The position numbers and the translations under genes are program-made. DNA of 51,421 bases from Stenotrophomonas maltophilia (GTDB taxonomy: Bacteria; Pseudomonadota; Gammaproteobacteria; Xanthomonadales; Xanthomonadaceae), in contig NZ_SRHZ01000062.1 in NCBI RefSeq assembly GCF_004684085.1, forward strand, positions 1-51,421, given 5' to 3'. The notes under the pieces are model-generated. The model had not been told where the DNA came from. It saw nothing but the letters and a program-made list of their open reading frames with translations, and did no database searches. Of this stretch, positions 26,367-36,667 are shown piece by piece (position 1 is the stretch's first letter; each line of letters begins with the position of its first letter).

Positions 26367-28748
26367 CTACCGCAGGACGTTGAACCGCACCTGCGTCCAT
26401 GCGCCGTCAGCCGCCAGCGCAGTCAGGGTGTGAGCACCGGGGTCAGCGAACTCGCGCTGCATCAACTGTGCGCCATGGGTCCGTGCAATCCAGCGACCAT
26501 CCAGCAACCAGTCCACCGCCTGCTCGCTGCCCAGCGCGCGCAGCTGCAGCCGCACGCCGTGCTGGGCATTGGGCGCCCGGGCCAGGGTGGCACCGTTGTT
26601 GAGACCATCGATATGCAGGGCCACACTGGCATCGCGTCCATCATCGCGGCAGTCCGGCGACAGTGCTGGCAACTGCGAGGCCTCGCGCGTGGCCTTGGGC
26701 AACCACGGCGACAGCAGCGCCGGCCAGCGCGCGATCTCGCGTGGTACTTCCTCATGTGGCGCGCGGCAGTCGGCCGAGACACGCAGGCCGGTCAGCGCAT
26801 CGGCCAGATAGCGCTGCCGCCCCGGCTGCCAGCGGCGCGCCTCGCGCTCGGGGAAGGTCGGCGGCGCCGCGCCGTCCAGCAGATAGGCCGACATCCGCCG
26901 TTGGCAGAGTGCTGCGGGCAATCCCTCGGCACGTTCGCCGGTCGGCCAGCAGATGTCTTCCTGGCTGACACTGGACGGCATCGGTGCAGCAGCGGAATCG
27001 CCACGCTGGCGCGGCAGGCTGTCCACCACTTCAAACATCAGCGGCAGTGCAGTGACTGCGCCGTACTGGCCGGGCAATGGCGTGCCGTCCGGCCGGCCCA
27101 CCCACACGCCCACGGTGTAGTGACGGGTACTGCCGATGGCCCACGCATCGCGATACCCGTAGCTGGTGCCAGTCTTCCACGCCACACGCGGGCGGCCACC
27201 GACATCGAAGGTGCCGACGCTGTATCCCGGACGCGGATTCGATTCCAGCATCTCGCGCACGATCCAACTTGCGCCCGGCGAGGCGAGGCGCCGCTCGATC
27301 ATCGGTTCGTCGTCGGTGTAACGCACGCGGCCGGCGATGCCGTTGCGGTTGAGCGCGGCGAACGCGCCGACCAGGTCTTCAAGCCGCGCACCGGTACCGC
27401 CCAGGATCAGCGACAGATTGGGCGTACTGCCCGGCGGGAAGCGCAGCTGGATGCCGGAGTGCGAAAGCCGCGCAGCAAAGCGCGCCGCGCCCACCCGCTG
27501 CAGCAGATCCACCGAGGGAACGTTGAGCGACAGGCGCAATGCGCTGGAGGCACCGATCGGCCCATTGAAGGCCATGTCGAAGTTGCCGGGGCGATAGCTG
27601 CCGAAACTCTGCGGCGCATCGACCAGCAGGCTTTCCGAATGAATCAGACCATCATCGAGCGCCATCGCATACAGGAACGGCTTGAGCGTGGACCCCGGCG
27701 AGCGCCAGGCCTGCACCATGTCCACGTGCCCCAGGCGCTGACGGTCACCGAAGGACAACGTGCCAACATAGGCACGCGCCTGCAGGGTCTGGTTGTCGAC
27801 CACCAGCAAGGCAGCCGAGGTGCGCTCGGGCAGCGTCGAGAAGTAGCTGGCCACGCGTTCTTCCAGCGTGCGCTGCAGGCCGATATCGATGCTGCTCTGG
27901 ATGCGCGCTTTGCCCGGCTGCGCTGAATGCAGCCGCTGTGCAAGCAGCGCCGCATGCAGCGGCGGCCGCAGCGAGCGTGCGACCACGTTCTCGATGCGTG
28001 CGTCTTCCACTTCTTCCGCTGTCCACACGCCCAGCTCGTTCATGCGCGCCAGCACCTTGTTGCGGGCCTTCTGCGCGGCTTCGGGGTGACGGTCCGGGCG
28101 CAACCGGCTCGGCGCCTGCGGCAGCACCGCCAGCAGCGCGGCTTCGGCATGTGACAGCTGTGCCGCCGGCTTGCCCAAGTAGGCCCAGCTGGCCGCTTCC
28201 ACGCCCTCGATGGTGCCGCCGTAAGGCGCACGCTCCAGATACAGGGCCAGGATCTGCTGCTTGCTCAGATGCACTTCCAGCTGCACCGCGCGCAGCATCT
28301 GCTTGAGCTTTCCCCAGGGCGTACGCGTATGCGGATCAAGGATGCGTGCGACCTGCATGGTCAGGGTCGAGCCACCGGACACGATGCGGCCACCACGCAG
28401 CAGCTGGCCACTGGCACGCAGGATCGCCAGCGGGTTGATGCCTGGATGGGTCCAGAACCAGCGGTCTTCATAGGTCAGCAATGCCTGCAGGTACAGCGGC
28501 GAGACGCTGTCGATCGAGGCTGGATAGCGCCACACGCCCTCGGCATCGGCGAACGCACGCAGCGGCGTGCCATCGGAAGCCACCACCAGGGTGCTGGTAT
28601 CGCGTTGCTTCGGCAGCGGCGGCGGGAAAGCGAAATCCAGCACCAGCAGCAGCGCCAGCAGAGCCGCCGTACCCCAGCGCAGCCACGGCCACAGCGGCCG
28701 CAGCCGGCGGCGCAGGGCCGCCAGCCGGGTCGTCATCGTGTTCTTCAT
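26367..28748 (-). CDS. pbpC: Penicillin-binding protein 1C
   Basis: A 793-residue bifunctional-type murein synthase. After a membrane anchor at about 20-42, the GT51 glycosyltransferase domain (about 60-240) holds TYEDRWFWTHPGINPLAI. The transpeptidase domain has the SxxK motif S353-K356 (GSTLKP), S407-L-N and K525-T-G (KTGTSYGYRDAW). A C-terminal PBP1C-type domain of about 180 residues completes it. It acts at the inner membrane, facing the periplasm. It lies 49 bp downstream of the alpha-2-macroglobulin gene on the same strand, a conserved pairing in proteobacteria thought to link wall repair to defence. Confidence 0.96.
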   Translation of the reverse strand: MKNTMTTRLAALRRRLRPLWPWLRWGTAALLALLLVLDFAFPPPLPKQRDTSTLVVASDGTPLRAFADAEGVWRYPASIDSVSPLYLQALLTYEDRWFWTHPGINPLAILRASGQLLRGGRIVSGGSTLTMQVARILDPHTRTPWGKLKQMLRAVQLEVHLSKQQILALYLERAPYGGTIEGVEAASWAYLGKPAAQLSHAEAALLAVLPQAPSRLRPDRHPEAAQKARNKVLARMNELGVWTAEEVEDARIENVVARSLRPPLHAALLAQRLHSAQPGKARIQSSIDIGLQRTLEERVASYFSTLPERTSAALLVVDNQTLQARAYVGTLSFGDRQRLGHVDMVQAWRSPGSTLKPFLYAMALDDGLIHSESLLVDAPQSFGSYRPGNFDMAFNGPIGASSALRLSLNVPSVDLLQRVGAARFAARLSHSGIQLRFPPGSTPNLSLILGGTGARLEDLVGAFAALNRNGIAGRVRYTDDEPMIERRLASPGASWIVREMLESNPRPGYSVGTFDVGGRPRVAWKTGTSYGYRDAWAIGSTRHYTVGVWVGRPDGTPLPGQYGAVTALPLMFEVVDSLPRQRGDSAAAPMPSSVSQEDICWPTGERAEGLPAALCQRRMSAYLLDGAAPPTFPEREARRWQPGRQRYLADALTGLRVSADCRAPHEEVPREIARWPALLSPWLPKATREASQLPALSPDCRDDGRDASVALHIDGLNNGATLARAPNAQHGVRLQLRALGSEQAVDWLLDGRWIARTHGAQLMQREFADPGAHTLTALAADGAWTQVRFNVLR

Positions 28749-28797
28749 TGCAGGTTGCCAGCAGGACGGGCCGCGCCGTCGCGGCCCGTCCGCGCGG

Positions 28798-31700
28798 TCA
28801 CGGCTGTACCACCGTGATCGTGGTCGGGGTGCTGCGACCCACGCCGCGCAACTGCGGCCGGTACATGTCCTCCACCAGCGGCGGCGGCACCGAGTAGGTA
28901 CCCGGGGTCACCGCGCGCACCAGATAGAACACGTTGGCCTTGCTGCCACGCGAGAGCTTCAGCGCGGCCACGTAGCGGTCGTCGCGGAACTCCTCGTGCT
29001 TGGTATCGGCGGCTTCACCACGGTCGCTGATGGTGATGCCATCGACCACCACGTCGGCCCACTGCTTGGCATCGCCCAGGTTGAAGTTCTCGATCTCCAG
29101 GCCCGCCGGCAGCAGGTCCGTCAGCAGTGCATCGGGCATCGTGGTGTCGGCGGTGACGGTGACGCGCACGATCAGGGCTTCACCTTCCTTCAGCGGGCGC
29201 GGCGCCCACGGCTTGCCATCGGTGCCGTAGTAGCTGCGCTCGACGCCCAGCACGCTGTTGTCCGGTGCCGGCGCGCTGCGCGGGATGCCGGCCACGTCGA
29301 TGCTGGCGAACATCGGCGGCTGGCCCTGCGGGGTGAAGCGCACGCCACTGGCCAGCTCACTGGCGCTGAAGTTGCGGCCGAACAGCTTGCGTTCGCCGAT
29401 GGCTTCGGTGTTGCCACCAATCACCAACTCACCGGCCACCAGCGCCTTCTGATTGGCGGCGAGCGCTTTGCCAAGACGGGCAATCGCCACCTGTTCCTGC
29501 GTGCTCAGCCACATCCAGCCGGCATTGCGGCGCGCATCCAGGCCACGACCCAGATCGACCGCACGCGCATCCCAGGCCGGCTTGGCCAGCTTGTTTTCGT
29601 GGGTCAGCGCAATCATCAGCGCGTCATCACGGATCGCACTGCCGTAGTCGCCGAAGTAGGACGGGCGTTCGCTGCTGGACTTGGCGAAGGCCGCAGCCAG
29701 TGCGGCCTGGCCGCGCTTGGCATCGCCCTGCAGCGACAGCGCCACACCCAGATGGACCAGCGACAGGCCACCGACCGCCTTGCTGCGCTCGTTGTCGTAC
29801 AGCGTGCGCAGGGTACCCAGCGGCGCACGGTTGACCCGGGCCAGCACGTAGCCCGAGTACGCCTGGTTGGCGAACTTCAGCTTCTCGCGGTCATCCTGGC
29901 CGTAGAACTGGTTGCCACCGGACAGCAGATCCTCGCTGAGGCGGTTGAGTGCCTTCTGCAGCACGTTGTCGGGCACGGCGAAGCCGGCGTCCTTGGCATC
30001 GAGCAGGAACTCGGTGATGTAGGGGGTCAGCCACGGATTCACGTAGCCGTCGTCACCCCACATCGAGAAGTTGCCGTTGGCCACCTGCATCGACGCCAAG
30101 CGACCGAACGCGCCTTCCATGCGCTCGCGGCGGGCCTTGGCATCCAGCCCGTCAGCACCGAGCATCGACGACGTCGCCTGGTCCAGGATCAGTGCGGCGT
30201 AGCCCTTGCTGGTGGTCTGCTCGGCACAGCCGTACGGGTAGTTCAGCGCGCCCTGCAGTGCGCTGGCGAACGGGATCGGCGGCAGCGGGCTGACCAGCAG
30301 GCGCGCATTCACCGACTCGGACATCAGGCCATCGGTCAGACTGTTGTCGAGACTGACCGCCGCCAGCGGATCAAGCGTGCGTACCTGCGAACGCAGCACC
30401 TGCGGCCACGCCGCTCGCACCGGCAGGTCGTAGCGGCGGTCGGCCTTGAATCCATTGCCGTCCACCCGCACCCGGACCTTGGCCACGCTGTGTCCCTCGC
30501 GTGCCGACAATGGGAAGCTCAGTGTGGTCTTGGCATCGGCGTTCAACTGCACGCTGCGGCTGCCCTCGCCCAGGTTCAACGGGCCTTCGCTTTCCACCTT
30601 AACGTTGAACTGGCCCGGCTTGCCGGTGAAATTCTGCACGTCCAGGGTCACGGTGCTGCGGTCACCCGGGGCCAGCACGCGCGGCATGCTGGCTTCGGCC
30701 AGGATCGGCGCGCGCACCACGGTTTCCACATCGCGCTTGCCGTACTGGTCATCGCTGTAGACCAGTGCCGATACGCGCAGGGTGCCGTTGAAGTCCGGCA
30801 CCTTCAGGCGGATGCGGGCGATGCCCTTGGCATCGAGCTGCACCGGGCCGGAGAACAGGTCCACGGTCTGCACGCGCGCGGTCGGACGCTTGGCCTGCGG
30901 CAACGCCTGCAGCGCCATGTCGCCACCAAACTTCAGCTTGCCGCTGCTGCCGTCGAAGCTCTCGATCACCCGGCTGTAGATGTCGTAGGCATCGATGCCG
31001 AGGCGACGCTGGGCGAAGAAGTGCGCACCCGCGTCGGGCACCGGGAAGCGGGTGATGTTGAGGATGCCTACGTCCACCGCGGAGACGGTGACGTGCGCGG
31101 TCTTGCCGGCCAGCTGCGGTGCGCTGACCGTCACCGGCAGGTCCTGTTCCGGTCGCATCTGCTTGGGCGCCGCCAGGCCGACGGCTACGGTGCGGCCCTT
31201 GCGGTCCATCGGCACGTGCACCACGCCCACGGCACGGGCCGGGGTGATCTTGCTCGGCGCACTGCCGCCGCGGAACACCAGCGCGGTGATGTAGACGTCG
31301 TGGCGCTCCCAGTCGGCGGTGACCGGGATCTTGAAGGTCGAACCCGGCTTGGCCTCGATGTCCTGCACGTACAGCATGCGGTCGGTCTCGACCATCAGGA
31401 TGCCCTTGCCGGCATGCGGCGGGGTCACCGTCACTTCCAGGGTGTCACCGGCCTTGTAGCCGGTCTTGTCCAGGCCCAGCTTGACCTTGTCCGGGCGCGC
31501 GTCCAGGCCGCGGTTGTCATCGCCCCAACTCCAGCCGGCGCGGAACGGGTAACGGCTGGTCAGGCCGGTGGACGGATCGAACACGTCCACCCGGTACTCG
31601 CCCCACTCCACCGGGAAATCGAAGGCGACCGCGCTGCTGCCGGCATCGACGGTGCGGGTGTCCTTGTTCTCGAAGCGGCGGGTGTAGTCGTAGTCCCAAC

Positions 31701-33705
31701 GGTTGTCGTTGAATGTCCAGTGGTAGTCGCGCAGTTCGCGCACCAGGGTGATCTTCAGGCCCTTGGCCGGCTGCGGAGCACCGGCGGCATCCACGCGCAT
31801 CAGCTCGAAGCGCGCATTGCCGTTGGAATCAGCACCATCCTCGGGGTTGAACAACGGGCGTACACCGACCAGCGCATTGGCCGGCCACATCACCCGCTTC
31901 AGGGTGCGGGTGACCGTGCGGCCACCGGTTTCATACAGGCTGCCGGACAGCACCACGGCGATCGGCGCCTTGGCCTTGGCTGCCTCTTCCGGCAGCGCCA
32001 CATCCTCACGCAGCTGGCCATTGCCCGGCAGCGTGGTGTCGATCACGTCCTTGGCTTCGCGCGGCAGCTGCAGGGTCGGGTCACCGAAGAAGTAACCCGG
32101 CAGGCCTTCCACCGGCTTCTGTTCGGCGGCCACCGACATACGTGCGGTGAAACGGTTGCCATCGGCCGGCGCGCCATACAGATAGGCACCATTGGCCTGC
32201 AGGCGCACGTCCTCGCCCGGCTTCAGGGTCTTCTGCGCGCTGTCCAGGTCCAGCTTCATGCGCTCGGGCAGGAACTCCTCGATGCGCAGGGTCATGCCCT
32301 GGATCGCTTCCTTGCTGGCCGGGTCGGTGCGGAACTCGACCTGCCAGCGCCCGGTGGGTGCCTCGGCAGGAATGACCTGCTCGAAATTGATGTAGCCCTG
32401 GTCACCCGGCTGCAGGCGGGTCTCGCGGAAGGTCTTGCCGTCAGGCTGCTTCAGGCGCAGGAACACCGGCTGGGCCTTGACAGGCTTGCCGTCGTTGTCG
32501 CGCAGCAGCGCGGACAGGCGCACGGTCTCGCCCGGGCGGTACAGGTCGCGGCCGGACCAGGCATAGACGTCGAACCACGCGTTGTCACGACCGGCCACGG
32601 CGAATTCGCTCAGGTCCAGCGCCGGCTGGTTGAACGGCAGGAAGCTGGTGTCCTTGCCAGTGCTGGCCACCAGCACGTGCGTCGCATCCAGGGCGTAGTT
32701 CAGCAGCGCATTGCCGTTGCCGTCGGTGCTGCCCTTCAGCACCACCTCGCCCTTCGCGTCGAGCACCCGCAGGTCGATGCCCTTCAGCGGTGCACCGTCC
32801 TTGAGGCCGGCGGTGTGCACGAACAGCTTGTCCTTGTAGGCACGGGTATGCAGGCCGATGTCGCTGACCGAGAAGAACGCGGTATCGAATTCGCCTTCGT
32901 AGTCGCCGGTGCGCTTGAGCAGGGCGAAGTACAGGCCCGGCTCCTGCAGTTCCTTGATGTCCTGGGTCGGCAGGTAGGTCAGCACCCGCTCGTTCTTCTT
33001 GCCGCCAAGAATGAAGCGGTTGACGTAGACCGGCTCGGCCAGCTTGTTGATCGGGCTGCGCTCGTAGTCGCTGCTCAGCTCCCAGCTGCCGCGGCGGCCG
33101 CCGCGCTGGTACTGGCTGAAGAAGGTCGGCAGGTCCTTCTCACGCACGCGCAGGAACTCGACGTCGACCTCGGGCACGTTCACCGACACCACCGGCAGGC
33201 CGCGGCTGTCCTTGGCCGGCAGCACGCTGCCCTGCGAGGCGAAACCGACCACCGGCTTCAGCTCGCCGCTGAACACCTTCTGCTTCAGTTCCTTGCCCAG
33301 GCGGCTGCCGTCGGCGGCCAGCAGGTCGGGCGAGACCACCAGACTGAACTCCTTGCCGGCCTCGACGAACGGATAGCGCAGGGTCAGGCCGTCATCAGAC
33401 AGCGTCCAACTGCTCTCGTCGGTGCCGACCTTCTCCTCGAAGCGCACCAGCTTGTCGAAATCCTGGGTGCCGACCAGCGGGCGCGAGAACTCCAGCGCCA
33501 GCGACAGGCCCTCGTTCTTCTGGTCCGGGTAGGCACGCAGCAGGGTGAACTCCTTCACCTGCTCGGCCTGGGTGGTGATGGCCTCACCGCTGCTCTTGGG
33601 CAGCTGCCCGCTGTCGTTGCGGCAGCCGGCCAGACCCAGCAACAGGCCTCCTGCCACTACAGCCGCCGCCCATCCCCACCGCTTCCGCCGTGCCGGACCG
33701 CTCAT
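28798..33705 (-). CDS. Bacterial alpha-2-macroglobulin lipoprotein, YfhM type
   Basis: A very large (1635 aa) periplasmic lipoprotein of the alpha-2-macroglobulin family, proposed to trap proteases that breach the outer membrane. The signal peptide ends in LAGC, and the lipidated Cys is about residue 28. The family's macroglobulin domains follow. The thioester motif is PYGCAEQTTS with Cys1160 and Gln1163, in the expected place in the second half. Eukaryotic A2M and E. coli YfhM use CGEQ or CLEQ-type versions, so CAEQ is a small variant. It sits upstream of pbpC on the same strand. No terminator lies between them, and no clear promoter is identified. Confidence 0.96.
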   Translation of the reverse strand: MSGPARRKRWGWAAAVVAGGLLLGLAGCRNDSGQLPKSSGEAITTQAEQVKEFTLLRAYPDQKNEGLSLALEFSRPLVGTQDFDKLVRFEEKVGTDESSWTLSDDGLTLRYPFVEAGKEFSLVVSPDLLAADGSRLGKELKQKVFSGELKPVVGFASQGSVLPAKDSRGLPVVSVNVPEVDVEFLRVREKDLPTFFSQYQRGGRRGSWELSSDYERSPINKLAEPVYVNRFILGGKKNERVLTYLPTQDIKELQEPGLYFALLKRTGDYEGEFDTAFFSVSDIGLHTRAYKDKLFVHTAGLKDGAPLKGIDLRVLDAKGEVVLKGSTDGNGNALLNYALDATHVLVASTGKDTSFLPFNQPALDLSEFAVAGRDNAWFDVYAWSGRDLYRPGETVRLSALLRDNDGKPVKAQPVFLRLKQPDGKTFRETRLQPGDQGYINFEQVIPAEAPTGRWQVEFRTDPASKEAIQGMTLRIEEFLPERMKLDLDSAQKTLKPGEDVRLQANGAYLYGAPADGNRFTARMSVAAEQKPVEGLPGYFFGDPTLQLPREAKDVIDTTLPGNGQLREDVALPEEAAKAKAPIAVVLSGSLYETGGRTVTRTLKRVMWPANALVGVRPLFNPEDGADSNGNARFELMRVDAAGAPQPAKGLKITLVRELRDYHWTFNDNRWDYDYTRRFENKDTRTVDAGSSAVAFDFPVEWGEYRVDVFDPSTGLTSRYPFRAGWSWGDDNRGLDARPDKVKLGLDKTGYKAGDTLEVTVTPPHAGKGILMVETDRMLYVQDIEAKPGSTFKIPVTADWERHDVYITALVFRGGSAPSKITPARAVGVVHVPMDRKGRTVAVGLAAPKQMRPEQDLPVTVSAPQLAGKTAHVTVSAVDVGILNITRFPVPDAGAHFFAQRRLGIDAYDIYSRVIESFDGSSGKLKFGGDMALQALPQAKRPTARVQTVDLFSGPVQLDAKGIARIRLKVPDFNGTLRVSALVYSDDQYGKRDVETVVRAPILAEASMPRVLAPGDRSTVTLDVQNFTGKPGQFNVKVESEGPLNLGEGSRSVQLNADAKTTLSFPLSAREGHSVAKVRVRVDGNGFKADRRYDLPVRAAWPQVLRSQVRTLDPLAAVSLDNSLTDGLMSESVNARLLVSPLPPIPFASALQGALNYPYGCAEQTTSKGYAALILDQATSSMLGADGLDAKARRERMEGAFGRLASMQVANGNFSMWGDDGYVNPWLTPYITEFLLDAKDAGFAVPDNVLQKALNRLSEDLLSGGNQFYGQDDREKLKFANQAYSGYVLARVNRAPLGTLRTLYDNERSKAVGGLSLVHLGVALSLQGDAKRGQAALAAAFAKSSSERPSYFGDYGSAIRDDALMIALTHENKLAKPAWDARAVDLGRGLDARRNAGWMWLSTQEQVAIARLGKALAANQKALVAGELVIGGNTEAIGERKLFGRNFSASELASGVRFTPQGQPPMFASIDVAGIPRSAPAPDNSVLGVERSYYGTDGKPWAPRPLKEGEALIVRVTVTADTTMPDALLTDLLPAGLEIENFNLGDAKQWADVVVDGITISDRGEAADTKHEEFRDDRYVAALKLSRGSKANVFYLVRAVTPGTYSVPPPLVEDMYRPQLRGVGRSTPTTITVVQP

Positions 33706-33789
33706 GTCGTCACTCCTTGATCGAGGCGGTCATTATAGGCAGGCCGCGTCAAGGTGTTGACGCGAATTCGGCAATTGCCCCAGCTGCGG

Positions 33790-33869
33790 GTAGTGCCGGC
33801 CGCTGGCCGGCAGTCCGGTAACCGCCAACCTGGGTTGGCGTCGGCCGTGCCAACCAAGGTTGGCACCCA
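33790..33869. repeat. SMAG repeat cluster upstream of prpD
   Basis: One intact GTAG-headed GCCGGCC-type copy (33790-33812), a degenerate GCCAACC palindrome (about 33833-33840) and a GCCAACCAAGGTTGGC palindrome (33848-33869, head changed to GTGG). No gene in 33706-33880. Confidence 0.75.
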
Positions 33870-33880
33870 CCAAAGCGTTG

Positions 33881-35341
33881 CTACCCCGGCAGGTACAGGT
33901 CCACGTAGTCGGTCACCGGCATCGCCGCCAGCGCTACCGGGTCCAGCGATGCCGCCAGGATGCGCTGCTGCTGGGCGGTCGGGAAGCGATGGGCCAGGTG
34001 CCGACGGAACTTGTCCATCAGCAGCGGGATGCCTTCCTCGCGGCGCCGGGCGTGGCCGAGCGGGTACTCCACCAGCACCTCCGGCAGTTCGCTGCCATCG
34101 GTGAAGCGCACGCTCAGGCCGTTGGCGATGCTGCGCTTGTCCGGGTCCAGATAATCGGCACTGAGTTGCGGGTCTTCATGGCAGGTCATCTTCGCGCGCA
34201 GCGCATCGATGCGCGGATCCGCCGCCACATCGTCCTCGTAGTCTTCGGCCACCAGCCGCCCATGCAGCAATGCGATGGCGGCCATGTACTGCACGCAGTG
34301 GTCGCGGTCGGCCGGGTTATGCAGTGGGCCCTGCTTGTCGATGATGCGGATGCAGGCTTCCTGGGTCCGGATCGCGATATGCGCGATGTCCTCGACCCGT
34401 CGCCCGATCGCGCGCAGCTGCTGGTGCAGCGTGATCGCCGCCTCCACCGCGGTCTGGCCATGGAACTCGGCTGGGTAGCTGATCTTGAACAGCACGTTCT
34501 CCATTACATAGCTGCCCAGCGGTCGCTCCAGCGTCAGTGCCTTGCCATGCATCGACACCGCTTCAAACCCCCAGGTGGGTGCGCTGAGCACGCTGGGGTA
34601 GCCCATCTCGCCGCTGGCTGCCATCAGCGCCAGGCGCACGCCACGGCTGGTCGCATCGCCGGCCGCCCAGCTCTTGCGCGAGCCGGTGTTGGGCGTATGC
34701 CGGTAGGTCCGCAGGGCCTGGCCATCGACCCAGGCCAGCGACAGCGCATTGAGCATGCGTTCGCGATCCAACCCGAGCAGCTGCGAAACCACGGCCGTGG
34801 TGGCCACCTTGACCAGCACCACGTGGTCCAGCCCGACCCGGTTGAAGGAATTCTGCAGCGCCTGCACGCCCTGGATCTCATGCGCCTTGATCATCGCCAG
34901 CAGCACGTCGTGCACCGTAGGCGGCGGACGACGCAGAGCCTGCGCGTTGCGCCCCAGCCAATCGCACACGGCCAGGATGCCGCCGAGATTATCGGAAGGA
35001 TGGCCCCACTCGGCGGCCAGCCAGGTGTCGTTGAAATCCAGCCAGCGCACCATCGCGCCAAGGTTGAAGGCGGCCTGCACCGGGTCCAGCACGTAGTGCG
35101 TACCCGGTACGCGCGCGCCGTTGACCACGCTGATGCCCGGCACCAGTGGACCAAGCAGCTTGCTGCAGGCCGGGAAAGACAGTGCTTCCAGGCCGCAGCC
35201 CAGGGTATCGAGCAGGCAGTGGTGCGCGGTCTGGAAGGCCAGCGGTGAATCGATGCGTGCCTCGCGCACGTAATCGACGATGTCCACCAGCAGCGTATCC
35301 CACGCTGCACGTTCGTTGGATGGGGTGTGGTTGTCAGACAT
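33881..35341 (-). CDS. prpD: 2-methylcitrate dehydratase PrpD
   Basis: Dehydrates 2-methylcitrate to 2-methyl-cis-aconitate in the methylcitrate cycle, which converts propionyl-CoA to pyruvate and succinate. The 486-residue MmgE/PrpD family protein has [19 protein letters not shown] near the N-terminus, [29 protein letters not shown], and the C-terminal [16 protein letters not shown]. It is iron-sulfur independent. It is the last gene of the prp cluster, 124 bp after prpF, in a gap with two SMAG repeats, so it may have a weaker or separate transcript. AcnD and PrpF encode an alternative route. The ATG at 35341 was chosen by alignment of the opening [15 protein letters not shown]. Confidence 0.95.
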   Translation of the reverse strand: MSDNHTPSNERAAWDTLLVDIVDYVREARIDSPLAFQTAHHCLLDTLGCGLEALSFPACSKLLGPLVPGISVVNGARVPGTHYVLDPVQAAFNLGAMVRWLDFNDTWLAAEWGHPSDNLGGILAVCDWLGRNAQALRRPPPTVHDVLLAMIKAHEIQGVQALQNSFNRVGLDHVVLVKVATTAVVSQLLGLDRERMLNALSLAWVDGQALRTYRHTPNTGSRKSWAAGDATSRGVRLALMAASGEMGYPSVLSAPTWGFEAVSMHGKALTLERPLGSYVMENVLFKISYPAEFHGQTAVEAAITLHQQLRAIGRRVEDIAHIAIRTQEACIRIIDKQGPLHNPADRDHCVQYMAAIALLHGRLVAEDYEDDVAADPRIDALRAKMTCHEDPQLSADYLDPDKRSIANGLSVRFTDGSELPEVLVEYPLGHARRREEGIPLLMDKFRRHLAHRFPTAQQQRILAASLDPVALAAMPVTDYVDLYLPG

Positions 35342-35381
35342 CGTCGATCTCCTCGTTGCGGTGCAAGGTTGCCCGTACACC

Positions 35382-35453
35382 ATGCCAACCAAGGTTGGCA
35401 TCTACCAAAGCAATCGGTCTCCGCGGCCCGGTAGTCGCCAACCTTGGTTGGCG
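35382..35453. repeat. SMAG repeat pair between prpF and prpD
   Basis: A minus-oriented GCCAACCAAGGTTGGC copy (35382-35405) and a plus-oriented copy (35431-35453, GTAGTCGCCAACCTTGGTTGGC). They face away from each other and could form processing hairpins that affect how much prpD is made. Confidence 0.85.
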
Positions 35454-35465
35454 CTTACCAGCGCA

Positions 35466-36644
35466 TCACTCGGCGGGCACCCGCACCTTGCCCTCCATCA
35501 GCACACGGGCGCTGCGGCTCATGATGGCCTTGGTCACTGTCCACTGGCCATCAACGAAACCGGCCTGCGCACCCACGCGCAAGGTGCCGGAAGGATGACC
35601 GAAGGTCACTGCCTCGCGTTCACCACCACCGGCCGCACGATTGACCAGGGTGCCCGGAATCGCCGCGGCGGTTCCGATCGCCACGGCGGCGGTACCCATC
35701 ATCGCGTGGTGCAGCTTGCCCATCGACAGCGCACGCGCGTGCAGGTCGATCGCCGAGGCCGGGATGGCCTTTCCGCTGGAAGACACGTAGTCCTGTGCCG
35801 GTGCCACCAAGGCCACCTTCGGCGTGTGCTGGCGGGTCGCTGCGTCTTCCAGGTTCTTGATCAGACCCATGCGCAAGGCGCCGTAGGCGCGGATGGTCTC
35901 GAACTTCTGAAGCGCGGCCTTGTCCTCGTTGATCGCCGGTTGCAGCTCGGTGCCGGTGTAGCCCAGGTCCGAGGCATTGAGGAAGATGGTCGGGATGCCG
36001 GCGGTGATCATGGTCACCTCGAAACTGCCCACGCCGGGCACTTCCAAGGTGTCCACCAGATTGCCAGTCGGGAACATCGCACCCGCATCGCCGTCATCGG
36101 ACGGATCGATGAATTCCAGTTGGATCTCAGCCGCCGGGAAGGCCACGCCGTCCAGCTCGAAATCGCCGATCTCCTGCACTTCGCCATCGCGCATCGGCAC
36201 GTGGGCGATGATGGTCTTGCCGATGTTGGCCTGCCAGATGCGCACGGTGCACAGGCCATCGCGCGGCACCCGCGCAGGATCGATCAGCCCATTGGCAATT
36301 GCGAACGGCCCCACCGCAGTGCTGAGGTTGCCGCAGTTGCCACTCCAGTCGACGAAGGCGGTATCGATCGAGACCTGGCCGTACAGGTAGTCCACATCGT
36401 GGTCAGGCACAGAAGAGGTGGAGATGATCACGCACTTGCTGGTGCTGGACGTTGCACCGCCCATGCCGTCAGTCTGCTTGCCGTACGGATCGGGCGAGCC
36501 GATCACGCGCATCAGCAGCGCATCGCGTGCGGCGCCCGGCACCTGAGCGGCTTCGGGCAGGTCCTGCAGGCGGAAGAACACGCCCTTGCTGGTGCCACCG
36601 CGCATGTAGGTGGCGGAAATACGGAGTTGCGGGAGGAAGGTCAT
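35466..36644 (-). CDS. prpF: 2-methylaconitate cis-trans isomerase PrpF
   Basis: The 392-residue isomerase converts the trans product made by AcnD to 2-methyl-cis-aconitate for the methylcitrate cycle. The N-terminus MTFLPQLRISATYMRGGTSKGVFF is the PrpF signature (RGGTSKG), followed by the FVDWSGNCGNLSTAVGPFA motif, where the Cys of SGNCGN is the active-site type. It lies 23 bp after parE and therefore follows the toxin-antitoxin pair rather than acnD directly. An in-frame GTG at 36656 is possible; the ATG at 36644 was chosen because it gives the normal N-terminus. Confidence 0.95.
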   Translation of the reverse strand: MTFLPQLRISATYMRGGTSKGVFFRLQDLPEAAQVPGAARDALLMRVIGSPDPYGKQTDGMGGATSSTSKCVIISTSSVPDHDVDYLYGQVSIDTAFVDWSGNCGNLSTAVGPFAIANGLIDPARVPRDGLCTVRIWQANIGKTIIAHVPMRDGEVQEIGDFELDGVAFPAAEIQLEFIDPSDDGDAGAMFPTGNLVDTLEVPGVGSFEVTMITAGIPTIFLNASDLGYTGTELQPAINEDKAALQKFETIRAYGALRMGLIKNLEDAATRQHTPKVALVAPAQDYVSSSGKAIPASAIDLHARALSMGKLHHAMMGTAAVAIGTAAAIPGTLVNRAAGGGEREAVTFGHPSGTLRVGAQAGFVDGQWTVTKAIMSRSARVLMEGKVRVPAE

Positions 36645-36667
36645 CGTCGAATCCACGCGTTTGAATT

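Noticed and set aside
28567..33720. 1717-codon open frame on the plus strand opposite the alpha-2-macroglobulin and pbpC genes
   Set aside because: It spans two genes with solid motifs on the other strand and shows no motif of its own. High GC removes stops in this frame.
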